From NCBI GenBank assembly GCA_014607495.2, contig CP053170.1, positions 6,820,001 through 6,884,000 on the forward strand: DNA of 64,000 nucleotides, in the 5' to 3' direction. Positions 53,541 through 64,000 of the stretch are shown piece by piece. The stretch comes from Carposina sasakii (Eukaryota > Arthropoda > Insecta > Lepidoptera > Carposinidae). Every line of letters begins with the position of its first letter. The first letter of the stretch is position 1. A model generated the notes under the pieces. The model made no database searches and was not told the origin of the DNA. It worked only from the letters and a program-made list of their open reading frames with translations. The position numbers and the translations under genes are program-made.

Positions 53541-56504
53541 TCATTTATCACTAGAATGACCATAAGCTGCCGAAGGTCCTAGGTAGTGATGTTTTAGCTT
53601 ACGTTTGTATTTCTTATCTTTAGAGTATAACTCCTGAAGGTCATTCGGCAGCTCATTAACAATGTGCGGTATTAAGTATTTGTAAGTTTTAGTACCATAT
53701 AGGTTACTTGTAGCAGGCAGTACATACTTTTCGCTATATTTTAACTGTCTGAGTCTGTTAATACGGCTTTTGCAGATAAGTAAACTCTGATCATGCATCT
53801 CTGTTAAGAGCAAGTACTTAAATTTATCAAAAACATCCATCACTTTGCAGTATTTGAATAAGTTAATTTTGCCGTTTTTATATTGGTTCTTTATGTGGCG
53901 TGGTACAATAATTTTAAGCATTTTATTTTGCAGTTTATGGATATCCTGCAGATACGTTTTATAAGTTCTTCCATAGCTAGTTAGCCCGTAATCCACAGAC
54001 GAGTCCGCTAGGGCCATGTATAACAGTCTGAGTGTTTTATATGGTAGTTTGTACTTTAATATATAAAGCTTACTCATTATAGATCTAAGTTTTGCACATA
54101 CTCTATCCTTATGTGGTCCCCAGCAGAATCGACTATCAATCACGAGCCCAATATAAGTATGTTCATTAACAAGTTTTAACGGAAGACATGAATTATCACA
54201 ACATGACACATGAAGGCAGTGGTGACCATGACTGATAATGCTGGGCGGATTTGGTGCTATATTTTGAGAAGAATGTATGTGCATAAGTGTTGTCTTTTGC
54301 GAGTTGATAACTAAGCCAACATCGTGAGCCCATTTACAGAGTGTGTCATAGTTTGATTGTAAGGCATGTTGAGCCATATTAATGTCCCTATGGGCAACCA
54401 GCAAGCAAGTATCATCTGCGAATTGGTAGACAGAGCCTTCTTTTATCGTATTACACATGTCATTGACATAAATTAAGTATTCTGTAGGTCCGAGAATTGA
54501 TCCCTGTGCTGTGCCTCTGTCTGTCATGATTTTATCGCTAAAGACGTTATTTATTTTAACCATTGTTACTCTGTTTGTGTGGTAATTTTTTAGTAAATTT
54601 AATAACGGACCTCGTATCCCGTTTTGTGATAACTTTTTATATAATGTTGTGTAATTTAAGACATCAAAAGCTTTACTGAAATCAATAAATATTACTAATA
54701 CATGCATTTTATTATCTAGATAGTTATTAACTTCGTTTGTAAAGAGACTAAGTAATTGCGATGTGCTTTTGTTCTTTTGGAAACCATATTGTTTACTGTG
54801 AATAATATTGTTATGTTGTAGGAATTTGCTGATTTCATTTCCCAAATACCGCTCAATTATTTTATCTAAACAAGACAAGATAGTTATAGGCCTGTAATTG
54901 TTATAGTCGTTTTGATTGCCTTTTTTGAATATTGGTCTTATAATACCTATTTTAAGGACGTCGGGATACAAAGATGTGCTTATGCAGCAGTTTATGAGGT
55001 GAGTAATGACAGGAGTTAAGTTAGTTTGTATGTATTTCATATCTTTTGCACGTATGCCATCATACCCAGGGCTTTTGTTTACATTTATTTCTCTTATTAT
55101 GCGCTCAACTACTTTTATCCTCGCTTTAGGTAATCTGATAGATAGGTTAGTATTGTTTTCATATGTATCGGGATTTAATAGTAGTTTATAACATGGGGAG
55201 CAGATATTTTTAACATTGTTTTCAAACTGTGTACTAAAGTTATTAGCTAGATCTTTTGAACTGATTTTAAATAGTTTTATGATTTTTTTATCAATGGATT
55301 CTATTATTTTCCCAGTCAATGAATTTATTATTTCCCAAATTTTCCTTGTGTTGTTATAGTTTTGTTTTATATCATTTTTTATAGATTTATTCCTTAAATA
55401 TTGAACATATTTATTTGTCTTATTTCTATATTTGTTATAAAGTAGACGATTACTTGATATGCTAGTATCTTTTAACCATATGTTAAAAAGCTCGTCACGT
55501 TTGTTGCACATCTGTACCAGTCGCTGGTTGGCCCATTTACACGCCTTGCGCTTACTTTGTTTGTTTGCTATAGTTTTATAGGTACTATCACTATAAGCCT
55601 TATCGAAATGATCCGCTACATATTTTACTATGTCATTAGGGTCACCAAATGTTAGTGGTAAACTCCAATCAACAGCTTGCAATTTCTTTTGGAGTTTCTT
55701 GTTATCTAATCTCACCATCAGGCGCCTGTCGTCGGCGAGGCTATCACCGATTGTGCCAGCCGCGTCGACTAGTGCGAGACCGGTTATTCGGTGATCAGCA
55801 GGGGCATTGCTAATAACAGCTGTGAGCCCATTGATATTATGGCTACGTATAAATATATGGTCTATGCACGATTTGTGTATTTTATTGCCGCTCTTCTCTA
55901 TGCGAGTATATTGAGTTATTCCGCATTCAAAGCCCATCCCTGATAGTGAATTTAGATAACTTGTTACAGTTCGATTTTTTCGCTTTAAGTCTAGATTAAT
56001 ATCACCTACTAATACATGACTCATTGATCGAGGATAACGTTTTATTATGCTTGACCATTCTAAGATAAAGCGGTCTTTGTTTGAGTTAGGTGGTCTATAT
56101 GCAGCGCACAGGCCCATACTGTAGTTGTTATTAAGTTTTAGTTCTCCCATTATACATTCAAATTCATTTACAATACATGGTAGTCGAACAAACTGCATAC
56201 TTTTATGTACATACATAACTACACCTCCACCTCGCCGAGCGGGTCTAAGTTCGTGGAACATTTCGTAATCAGGTATATGGAATAGACATGCGACATTATT
56301 TTTTATATTTACTTCAGTTAACACAATTACTTTGATAATATGACTGTTTGTATATAGCATATAATTAAGCCAATCAAATCTCTTTTTTAAGGAACAAATG
56401 TTAACATGGAATAGAATAAGCATGTTACTTGGCGGTATTAGGTTTTCGAAGTCGTTCCATGTAGTACATGTATGCTCCATAATGCTTGAGGTGGTGTCAT
56501 CCAT
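53541..56504 (-). CDS. CR1-like ORF2: endonuclease and reverse transcriptase
   Basis: 987 residues from ATG. The AP-type endonuclease fills about residues 28-245: FHVNICSLK, LTEVNI, GDINLDL (167-173), CIDHIFIR (213-220) and DHRITGL (237-243) carry the usual catalytic Asn, Glu, Asp and His residues. The RT spans about 465-780: NKSPGYDGI, NNYRPITIL, QYGFQKNKST, FIDFSKAFD (606-614), GTAQGSILGP and the catalytic FADD (695-698), then HTYIGLVID. The C-terminus contains the LHKLQNKML-type segment common in insect LINEs. Nothing essential is missing, so the copy may be competent. The C-terminal 178 residues recur in the fragment at 45213-45749. Confidence 0.93.
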   Translation of the reverse strand: MDDTTSSIMEHTCTTWNDFENLIPPSNMLILFHVNICSLKKRFDWLNYMLYTNSHIIKVIVLTEVNIKNNVACLFHIPDYEMFHELRPARRGGGVVMYVHKSMQFVRLPCIVNEFECIMGELKLNNNYSMGLCAAYRPPNSNKDRFILEWSSIIKRYPRSMSHVLVGDINLDLKRKNRTVTSYLNSLSGMGFECGITQYTRIEKSGNKIHKSCIDHIFIRSHNINGLTAVISNAPADHRITGLALVDAAGTIGDSLADDRRLMVRLDNKKLQKKLQAVDWSLPLTFGDPNDIVKYVADHFDKAYSDSTYKTIANKQSKRKACKWANQRLVQMCNKRDELFNIWLKDTSISSNRLLYNKYRNKTNKYVQYLRNKSIKNDIKQNYNNTRKIWEIINSLTGKIIESIDKKIIKLFKISSKDLANNFSTQFENNVKNICSPCYKLLLNPDTYENNTNLSIRLPKARIKVVERIIREINVNKSPGYDGIRAKDMKYIQTNLTPVITHLINCCISTSLYPDVLKIGIIRPIFKKGNQNDYNNYRPITILSCLDKIIERYLGNEISKFLQHNNIIHSKQYGFQKNKSTSQLLSLFTNEVNNYLDNKMHVLVIFIDFSKAFDVLNYTTLYKKLSQNGIRGPLLNLLKNYHTNRVTMVKINNVFSDKIMTDRGTAQGSILGPTEYLIYVNDMCNTIKEGSVYQFADDTCLLVAHRDINMAQHALQSNYDTLCKWAHDVGLVINSQKTTLMHIHSSQNIAPNPPSIISHGHHCLHVSCCDNSCLPLKLVNEHTYIGLVIDSRFCWGPHKDRVCAKLRSIMSKLYILKYKLPYKTLRLLYMALADSSVDYGLTSYGRTYKTYLQDIHKLQNKMLKIIVPRHIKNQYKNGKINLFKYCKVMDVFDKFKYLLLTEMHDQSLLICKSRINRLRQLKYSEKYVLPATSNLYGTKTYKYLIPHIVNELPNDLQELYSKDKKYKRKLKHHYLGPSAAYGHSSDK

Positions 56505-56565
56505 TACGATGACAGTTGAGTTGGCATTTTAATAAAAAACAGTAAAATATAAAAGACTTACATGA

Positions 56566-57543
56566 CTATATTTTCTTAGTGCCCTCAAGAATTCTTTTGG
56601 CGTTGTCTAGATCAGTAATAGATTTTATCAGTATAGGTTTCTTTTTTTCATCTTGACGAGCTAAAATAGAACCATGTTTACACCATACAAACTTGACAAG
56701 GCCTGACAGTTCCTCTTTTGTTTTCCACAGTAGAAATGCAGTTGCTGGCGCTAGTGCTTCACGAAGGTAGATCCGGTCTTTTTCTTCAAAACCTAAGAGC
56801 TCGGTGGTCAGTTCCCTTTCCTTGGCTGCTTCTAGCCAGCTATCTCGGCATCCTTCTCGTAGGATAACGGTGATGACGGAATGTCCTCTGTTCTTCGCTA
56901 CCGCACTCTTGCTTTTCTTTCTGTACACTTTTATTACGTCATCCATATTTTGGTTGATGAGGGAGCCCACTTTCTTTGCTATATATTCTGGATTTTCTTT
57001 TTCAGACTCCTTTACGCCACAGATTTCCAAGTGGGTATTTAGCTGGTATTGTTCCATCGAGTTTAATTTATTCTCCATCACTTCTAGTTTTAGGCTCAGG
57101 TTCTTCAAGGAATTTTTTTGATCTCCGCATTGGTTTTCTAAGATCTTTATATTTTTTTCATATGTGTGTAACCGTTGCTCGTAGTCATCAATTTTTTCCG
57201 AGTAATGTTGTAGGGTACTTTGTAGTTCAGCTCTAATAATTTCCTTAACTTCATTACGCAAGTCACTTAGGACCTCCCTTATGGAATCGGGATTTGGAGT
57301 ATGCGCCTCATTTTCGTTGGTTTCATCATCATCATCGGGCAGGATACAAGAAAGTCGCTTCGGTCTCACACCAGTCACACATACCTTGCACCTCCAGTCG
57401 ATCGAGTCGGTTGAATTTAGTGCGATCAGTTGGTCATTGGTAATTAAGGTACAATTAGCGTGAAACCATTTGCTACACTTTCCACACTGCAGTCCTGGTG
57501 ATTTTTTGCTAAGTAACTTGTTACACTTAGCACACTTGGCCAT
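56566..57543 (-). CDS. CR1-like ORF1: PHD-type zinc finger and coiled coil
   Basis: 325 residues. The N-terminal 55 residues have the cysteine/histidine spacing of a PHD-like finger: CAKC, CGKCSKWFHANC, WRCKVC. Residues about 95-165 form a charged coiled coil (EVKEIIRAELQSTLQ, LSLKLEVMENKLNSMEQ). A C-terminal region (about 165-310) resembles the RNA-chaperone part of LINE ORF1 proteins, with LEICGVKES and DRIYLREALAPATAFLLW. Such ORF1 products coat the element RNA. It ends 61 nt before ORF2, probably translated from the same RNA. Confidence 0.88.
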   Translation of the reverse strand: MAKCAKCNKLLSKKSPGLQCGKCSKWFHANCTLITNDQLIALNSTDSIDWRCKVCVTGVRPKRLSCILPDDDDETNENEAHTPNPDSIREVLSDLRNEVKEIIRAELQSTLQHYSEKIDDYEQRLHTYEKNIKILENQCGDQKNSLKNLSLKLEVMENKLNSMEQYQLNTHLEICGVKESEKENPEYIAKKVGSLINQNMDDVIKVYRKKSKSAVAKNRGHSVITVILREGCRDSWLEAAKERELTTELLGFEEKDRIYLREALAPATAFLLWKTKEELSGLVKFVWCKHGSILARQDEKKKPILIKSITDLDNAKRILEGTKKI

Positions 57544-57600
57544 TGTTCGGCAATTTGTAATTATACTTGGGAAGCTACGCGAATATAATTATCTACGATG

Positions 57601-58139
57601 AGAAGTTACTCCTGCACATGTGCGTTCGGGTTCGCTGCGCTCGGGCGACTGAGGTTTTAATGTCTGTATGTATGTAGGTTTGTATGTCCTACTGGAGTAC
57701 CTACATCAGCTGCATCAGCCCTGGCCCGAAGTAAATTTTAGAATGGATATATATGGATAGATCGAATTATGGCGCCTCTCCTGTTTGCTCCTAATAATAC
57801 TTATACACCTATATCATACCATTTAGGCGCTCTCTAGGATGTGGCGCCCGGAGCGACTGCTCCGTTCGCCGTACTGCTCCGAGCTGGATCTCCTTCCGTG
57901 CATATCAGTGTAAGTGTCGACTATGGAACTTGGGCATTCTCTCAGCTAGCGCAACTTATCACTGATCTCTGTCCCCTCTATGTTAAACAGGGCTGTGGGA
58001 TCTCTTTATAAATCTTCGTTTCTGGCTACCCTATTACGGGAACACAGTCATGTGTAATGTAATAGCTATGTATGTTGTTATAGTAATGTATAGGTATGTG
58101 TGTTGTTATTTTTTTTTATGATATAAATGAATATAAATA
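57601..58139. other. Gene-free stretch with repeats
   Basis: About 57745-57880 is a repeat with AAGTAAATTTTAGAATGGA and GGCGCTCTCTAGGATGTGGC that recurs at 62755-62960. About 57885-58050 is another copy of the AGAGTCGAC-type repeat. Confidence 0.5.
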
Positions 58140-58378
58140 AATATTCACACACTTCACAACACATTAACTTAGTCCCACATTAAGACCCATAAGGTCTTGT
58201 GTCGTGGGTATTAAGCAACGGTATACATATAAATATATAGATAAGTATAGAAACATCTATGACTCGCAACAAACATTAAAATTCATCATATCAATGTTTG
58301 CACCTACCGGGATTCGAACCCAGGACCTATGGCGTCGCAGGCAGGTGGCACTACCTACTACACCAATCGGCTGTCAAA
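58140..58378 (-). mobile_element. tRNA-derived SINE, family B
   Basis: Tail and body as at 26136-26410; the head at about 58305-58375 has A-box-like TGGTGTAGTAGGTAG and B-box-like GGGTTCGAATCCC on the minus strand. Confidence 0.78.
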
Positions 58379-58504
58379 TGTTATAGTACGAGTAATGTAT
58401 AAATATTTATAATGTATAGCATTTATAGTTGTTAGCATTTGAGGTCCAAAACAAGTAGGTATGGTAGGTAGGTATACTATAGGTTCTTATTATGATACTC
58501 AGTT

Positions 58505-60710
58505 ATTCAAATTCAAATTCAAATTCAAATATTTTATTTCGGATATTACTCCATAGTGGTTAGTATGAGATGACTTATATATTATGTTAGTAAACAGTTA
58601 TAAATAAAATAAAATGACAATTAAATACAAACTATTGAACATAAATTAAAATTACATTAAATTAATTCAATTAAACAATAAATAATAATAATAATAACAG
58701 AGTTGGGCTTAATTAAGGACCCAACTTGTGCACCTGTGTAACCGCATCCACCTCTCCATTAGAGGGGAGTCCCACCTGCTGGCTAACACGTTCAGTATGC
58801 TGTTTGAACTGCTCCGAACGCGGTATAGCAAGGACGCACTACGCATTCTGATAATTGCGTAAAAACAATTTGTATGCGCCTCCGCGAACATGGTAGATGC
58901 GCTACAGTATCGGGGCAGTCCAAACAACACCCTAAACGCATTATTATATTGGACACGAAGGGCCTCATATGCTCGCTGCGTGTAGCTAACCCACAGACTG
59001 CACGTGTAGAATGACTGGCAATAGGCTTTAAAAAGCGTCAGTTTTACATCATTGCTATAGCGAGCGAATCGGCGAGCCAACATGTTACAGCGTACACACA
59101 GAGCCCTTCGCTCCCTCTCGATGTCCAGGTCATCGTTAAGCTTACTGGTGACCCAATGCCCCAGATACTTAAATTTATCAACCATTTCTAACGGTTTCCC
59201 ACAAAGTGTCACTGGAGGAAGTTTCTCATAACACCTGCTTCCGGCTTTGAATACCATTAGCTGACTTTTTTGGGAATTATATCTGAGTCCGTGGGCCACC
59301 GCATAAGACTCACAGACATGTAGAAGCTTTCTCAATGCGCCGACCGATGGACTCAGCAGCACCGTATCATCAGCGTAGCTGATATTGTTCACACAAATAC
59401 CTTCTATATGGCAACCGATATTAGTGCTGCCGAGTTCACCGATCAGCTTATTCATGTACAGGTTAAAGAGTTTTGGCGAGGTCAACCCGCCCTGTCTCAC
59501 TCCACACTCCAACCTGTACACGTCCGAGTTCGAATTTGCCCACCTTACACTATTCGTTTGATTGTTGTACCAATATTGAAAGACTGAAGTAATCTCAGGC
59601 GGCAGCTCGGTATCTTGCCGCATCTTATGCCAGAGTGTATTATATGAGACCAGGTCAAATGCCTTCGATAAGTCCAAAAAGCAGGCAAATACTGGCGTTT
59701 TCCTGTCCGTGTAATACTGAACAGTTTGCTTAAGGCACATGATTGCACTTTCAGTAGATAAACCTGGCCTAAATCCAAATTGTGCATCATGCAAAACCAG
59801 GTGTTTACTTAACTGCCTGTCAAGCAAACTGTCCAATACCTTTGCCATTATTGTGACCAGAGATATAGGCCTGTAATTAGACATCTCGGAGGCATCCGCA
59901 GTTTTACCTTTCAATATTGGAACAACAACAGTATGCATCAGGTCCTTCGGCAAGTATGAGTGAGTCACGCACAAATTATAAAACATGGCCAGAACCCTTG
60001 AGATATGCACTCCGGCGTACCTAAGGTGCTCGATGCTCAGACCGTCATGCCCTGGAGACTTTCCCTTACCCATTTTCCTAATGACAGATGCAATGTCACT
60101 CGCTGTAAAACGTACAGTGATGTTTTCGTGACGTTTCTCAATATCGAACACCTGTTGTGGCGCCTGTGCTAGCGGTGCCGGTACTCTAAAGTGCCGTTGA
60201 AATGCAATCGCTATATCCTCCGGTCTCTGCATGCCAGCTACACTCACGGGCAGGCTCGGCTTGGGGTTCAGCTTATTAGTGTTTTTCCAAAATTCACTGA
60301 ATTTTTTATCATTATGATTTTTTGCTATAATATCCATTTTGATTTGTTGTTCATTTTCTTGACAGTACTTTAACTTAGCCTTAAATATTTTTCGCGTTTC
60401 ACACATTTTAGAATAGACAAAACCCGACTTAAATTTGCCATACAACAACCACTGCCGAAACCAAAACCTTGCCTCCCCGTGAGCGTCACTCACGAATTTA
60501 TTCCACCCCGTCACATTCTTATATTTCTTACGCCCCTTTCTACAAGAAATACTATTCTCAGCAGCTGATTGCAATACAGAAGTGATGCGGTTATACAAGT
60601 TATCTAACATTAGCCTGTGATCGACATTACAACATGACTTATCGGCACAGTCACAAAGTTCCACTGGAAAGTCAATTAATCGCAATCCCGAGTTACAATA
60701 CTGCTGATAT
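58505..60710 (-). mobile_element. 5'-truncated non-LTR retrotransposon with hexamer tail
   Basis: The minus-strand 3' end is a short ATTTGA tandem tail (58505-58530), unlike the A-tails of the other LINEs here. It lacks endonuclease, so the 5' end is truncated near 60710. A simple tandem tail is usual in RTE-like and CR1-like groups. Confidence 0.8.
58709..60685 (-). pseudogene. Reverse transcriptase ORF, endonuclease missing
   Basis: 658 open residues. RT motifs: GKGKSPGHDGLSIEHLRYAG (about 206-225), MSNYRPISLV, AQFGFRPGLSTESAI, CFLDLSKAFD (335-344), GVRQGGLTSPKLFNLYMN and the catalytic YADD (437-440), then KFKYLGHWV and a cysteine-bearing C-terminus. The Met start lies within the linker before the RT, so it is not the native start. 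The clade was not settled; the sequence is clearly different from the jockey and CR1-like copies nearby. Confidence 0.85.
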
Positions 60711-61178
60711 TAACAATATATATATTAACAATAATAATACAGTTATGGCAATGACCATCTAGTTGGAATTATTTTACTTTGTTTACACTTTGCTGCAGCA
60801 ATTGCACTTCAATAAAAGAAGCAATTAAGAAACGTTACGCTTTTCAGAGTTCCTAACTTAGTTTCCTATTGAATTTGTCGCTACTATTTTCGTTTTTCTA
60901 CTTCTCTAGCTTTTAAACAGCGTTTCGTCAACTTTACTAGTACTTGTTTAATATTGCTTGCTTTGTGAACCACTAAATAACTATTTACTATAGTTTACTG
61001 GTCCTGTCCTAATGATCATGCAGTTCTGGCCCATTTCGGAAATACAGCTGGGTGTATACCTACCTATGTACGAGTATATGTCAGGTCTCGAATAAATGTA
61101 GAGTGTCAAGTGTCAATAAATGTAGATTTCTCATTTTGTTTTACGGCCAGCTGCCTGCTGTATACATCATGTGGCTAA
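60711..61178. other. Gene-free stretch
   Basis: AT-rich; nothing recognised. Confidence 0.45.
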
Positions 61179-61402
61179 TCTATACATATAACAAAATTGT
61201 AACGGATCAATGTTTGTGCACGCTAATTCAGAAACGGCTGAACCGATTTCGATGTAGTTCAGTTTCAGGAATATGTTGTGACAGGTCCCACTGAACATAT
61301 TATAGCCTACTTTTTATCCCGGGAAAATGATTATTATCCTGTATGATATCGACATTTTATTTTTCTGCAGTCCACGCGAAAAGAGTCGCGGACGTCCGCT
61401 AA
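61179..61402 (+). mobile_element. Non-autonomous Helitron-like element
   Basis: Starts TCTATACATATAACA after A, ends GCGGACGTCCGCTAA before T (CTRR = CTAA). Body as in 3709-4050. Confidence 0.75.
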
Positions 61403-61463
61403 TAGAATCTTAAAATCAGTGACACTGAATTTAGTTCATATATGTAATTTTTACGATACTTTT

Positions 61464-61940
61464 ACAGGGTGTAGATGACAGCCAGGCAAATACTGAAATG
61501 CTGAACAAGTACCATTCTATTGAGTTATACGACAGTGTTATTACTCGCAGGAAATGTATTTTTGATATCATTTTCAGTAATCTTTGTTCTCCGCGCTAAT
61601 TATATCGGGCGATTCTGTGACTAATTAAATGGGCCTATTAGTTATTGTGTGACCCATTTCTGTTTTTTGGTTCAATTGTGACTCTCCATTAGGGTTGATC
61701 AGTTTTTAAAAAATTTTTGAGGGTTACTTTTTGTGAAAATCATATTTTGGTTAAAATTTTATTTTTATGTTATTATTTAAGGCCTAATTAAACGAACTAA
61801 ACAATTTTTTCCTGAAAATATGAAAAATATATCGGAAAATTTCGGAATATTCCTGCGAAAATTTTCAGTGTTTTCCGCCTTAGAATCATGGTCTGAAGTC
61901 ATGGTATCAATATTTGCCTGGCTGTCACAAACACCCTGTA
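61464..61940. repeat. TIR MITE family M2, copy 3
   Basis: ACAGGGTGTAGATGACAGCC and the inverse GGCTGTCACAAACACCCTGT; shares the interior with 12544-12999. Confidence 0.75.
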
Positions 61941-62278
61941 TATATAATTCGCAAGGTATGGTCATAAATATGAATATAATATTTATGTCTTTATTGAGGA
62001 ATACTCATAACATAAGTAGGTATACCTAATTAGGACGTAATAAAAAGAATGAAGTTCTTTACTGCCAATTATAGATGAACAAAACATAAAGGTGACTGTA
62101 AATTGTAAATGATTTCAAATGACATTAAATGAAACTATAAATAAAATTTTACTGCTATTGGATATTGCGCTGTTCGTCGTAATTTATGATGCCTGTGGGG
62201 GGTTTGTATCCTCCTACACTTCACAGCTATATGTAAGGTAAATATGAATCATTTGGTGAATTCATTCCTCACCATTCA

Positions 62279-62405
62279 TTCGGTCACCAACCCGCCTGCC
62301 CAGCGTGGTGACTATGGGCAAATACCCCCCATGGCAGTATTATGGCGTGCCCCGGGGGAGACCTACGTCCAGCAGTGATCTGCAATAGGCTGATGATGAT
62401 GATGA
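62279..62405 (-). repeat. Dispersed repeat family D, short copy
   Basis: CACCAACCCGCCTGCCCAGC, GTGGTGACTATGGGC and TACGTCCAGCAGTGATCTGC. Confidence 0.75.
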
Positions 62406-62754
62406 TAATTCCTTACTAATAGGTATTATAAAGTAACTGCGAAAGTAAGTCTGTCTGTCTGTCACGCTTTCCCGCTAAAAAAACTGTACCGATTTAAAAG
62501 AAGTTTGGTACACATGTAGTCTAGAGCCTGAGAAAGGACATAGGCTGCTTTTTATCCAGGATTATTTCGTCATTTACTTTTTATTCTACAATCCATGTGG
62601 ACGACGCGGGCGTCCACTAGTGTAGAATAAAATATAAGTCATTTGGCAAATTCAGTGTTATTGATTTGTGCAAAACACCAATAGTTTTCGAGAAAGCATC
62701 AAGCCGAACTGTGTGAACCCATAATCATAGCATTGTCATTGAATTGTACAAATG

Positions 62755-62960
62755 CTGGTACAAGTTATAGGCAGCGCCTGCGCCGGCCCAAAGTAAATTT
62801 TAGAATGGAGCGAGATCCATTTACGGCGCCTCTCCTGTTTTCTCCTAATAATATATACCTAAACCTACCTTTACCATTTAGGCGCCCTCTAGGATTTGGC
62901 GCCTTGAGCGACTGTTCCGTTCGCCGCAGGGGCGGGCCGGCCCTGGTTATAGGTTTCGTG
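62755..62960. repeat. Repeat shared with 57745-57880
   Basis: AAGTAAATTTTAGAATGGA, GGCGCCTCTCCTGTTT and GAGCGACTGTTCCGTTCGCC occur in the same order; it ends in GGGGCGGGCCGGCCCTGG. Confidence 0.65.
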
Positions 62961-63059
62961 TAACCAAGATAAATGAGACCAAACTCGAAGGGTTGGGGTT
63001 GTTAAAAAGTTCTACTATCTGCTTCTCGGCGTTTCCATTATCAGACTCCGTTATAGTAT

Positions 63060-63475
63060 CAATAGGTACCTATATTCACAATAAAAAATATAGAATGCAT
63101 ATGTATGTATCTCTATTTTGAAGTCGCTTATAAAGCAAGGTTCCTCTAAATATATCTTCGCTCTAAAACATTTAAAGCTTCTCAAAAGAGACTCCTTTAT
63201 ACTATCTAGATATATGTATGTTCACAATAAAAAATATAGAATGCATAACCTCTCTTTTTTTGAAGTCGGTTATAAAGCAGGCTTTTTTACCGCTAAATAT
63301 CTTTGCTCTAAAACATTTAAAGCTTCTCAAAAGAGACTGCGTTATACTGTTATTCGCAACAATATAAATATAATATAATCTTTTTTGAAGTCGGTTAAAA
63401 AGTAGGCTCCTACCGCTTAATAAAAATATTTAAAAGCTTCTCAAAAGAGGCTGGACGCCATCTTTTTTGAAATGA
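63060..63475. repeat. Diverged tandem array
   Basis: Three units plus a partial one, anchored by TTTTGAAGTCGGTTATAAAG at 63120, 63262 and 63387 (spacing about 142 and 125 bp) and by GCTTCTCAAAAGAG in each. Units differ by indels. Short open frames across it are by-products. Confidence 0.75.
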
Positions 63476-64000
63476 TGTAAGAATGATTCCGAGCTGGCGT
63501 AATATTTCTTACATTTGGTAAAGAAAACACGAAATATTAAAGTAAAAGATTTAGTGAAACGTTTCGGTCTGGTACCTTTTATTTATTCGTCTGTCTGTTG
63601 TAATATTGTCTTTATTGAGACTGGGTGCTTTATGCAGAATATAATAAAATAATGTTGTTTAGAAAAAAAAAAGTGCTTATTGGTCCCCTGAGTTCGTAAC
63701 TTGTGTTATAATATGCGACTATGATTTACGATCAGGCGCACGAAGTCGCGGGCGTCAGCTTTACCATGTGTACTACATATTCTAATAAGGCCTTTTAGAC
63801 TGTAACTGTAGGTACTAAATCTGTACTACGCTTGACTACAAGCCAGAATGTATTCTGTTTGATTAACTGATAGTTTGTGTAGGCATTAGGCTGCTGTCTA
63901 AGCCTTAGCTTACACTGAGACAAAGTTACACTAACCTCCATATCATAATCGCAGACTCAAGCTTGAAAGACAGTCAACCGTGGAAAAAAACTATTAAGTA
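63476..64000. other. Gene-free stretch to window end
   Basis: A Helitron 3'-end-like block GCGCACGAAGTCGCGGGCG lies near 63740. Nothing else was recognised. Confidence 0.45.

Larger units (their letters stand above)
53374..57600 (-). mobile_element. Full-length CR1-like non-LTR retrotransposon
   Basis: Order on the minus strand: short 5' UTR, ORF1 (325 codons), a 61-nt gap, ORF2 (987 codons), 3' UTR, and a 35-nt A-tract (plus-strand T-run 53374-53408). Both ORFs are open. The 5' boundary is uncertain, around 57600-57660, and no target duplication was confirmed. The long A-run is less usual for CR1, which often ends in short repeats; a PHD-type ORF1 supports the CR1/L2/Daphne group. Confidence 0.88.

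Noticed and set aside
58305..58375. tRNA-like sequence near 58.3 kb (also 26341-26405 and 50215-50280)
   Set aside because: Heads of SINE family B, repeated three times and degenerate.
1..64000. Multi-gene novel system (defence island, biosynthetic cluster, virus)
   Set aside because: Apart from three unrelated host genes and one tRNA, all coding signal belongs to transposable elements.

Overview
The window looks like nuclear DNA of a moth or butterfly. It is AT-rich, full of GTAGGTACCTA-type runs and TATGTATG tails, and packed with short dispersed repeats of the kind common in Lepidoptera. Introns have GT-AG borders. No prokaryotic, organellar or viral genome features were seen. The species cannot be named from the sequence. 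| Host genes: only three protein-coding genes and one tRNA gene could be supported. (1) tRNA-Val(AAC) at 6785-6857, minus strand. (2) A two-exon RABIF/MSS4 homologue at 10242-11317, minus strand, 127 aa. (3) A six-exon PSME3IP1/FAM192A (NIP30) homologue at 14222-17347, plus strand, about 224 aa. (4) A ZAD-C2H2 zinc-finger gene at 22762-37198, minus strand, rebuilt here as 13 coding exons giving 728 aa with a ZAD domain and ten C2H2 fingers. These genes show no shared pathway; they are simply neighbours. | Mobile DNA fills nearly everything else. There are four non-LTR retrotransposon bodies: a 5'-truncated jockey-type copy at 6898-9232 with a 13-bp target duplication, an apparently intact two-ORF CR1-like element at 53374 to about 57600, its near-identical 5'-truncated sister at 45212-45894, and a 5'-truncated RT element at 58505 to about 60710. 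DNA transposons include a mariner with a frameshifted transposase (24373-25665), two Tigger/pogo-type elements (4891-5893, 51046-52333), a Harbinger-like relic (28894-29749), hAT-type elements with 8-bp duplications (992-1195, 21289-21891), and many TIR or foldback MITEs. Helitron-like elements with TC...CTRR ends between A and T occur at least six times, one retaining a helicase C-terminus. Several tRNA-derived SINE families are present. | Layout: 0-10 kb repeats, Tigger, tRNA, jockey; 10-17.4 kb RABIF and PSME3IP1; 17.4-22.7 kb repeats; 22.7-37.2 kb the zinc-finger gene with introns full of transposons; 37.2-64 kb a gene-free transposon field with nested insertions. | No unknown multi-gene system was found. 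The most informative material is transposon stratigraphy that can be read inside the window, and the insertion of a mariner 14 bp from a zinc-finger splice acceptor.
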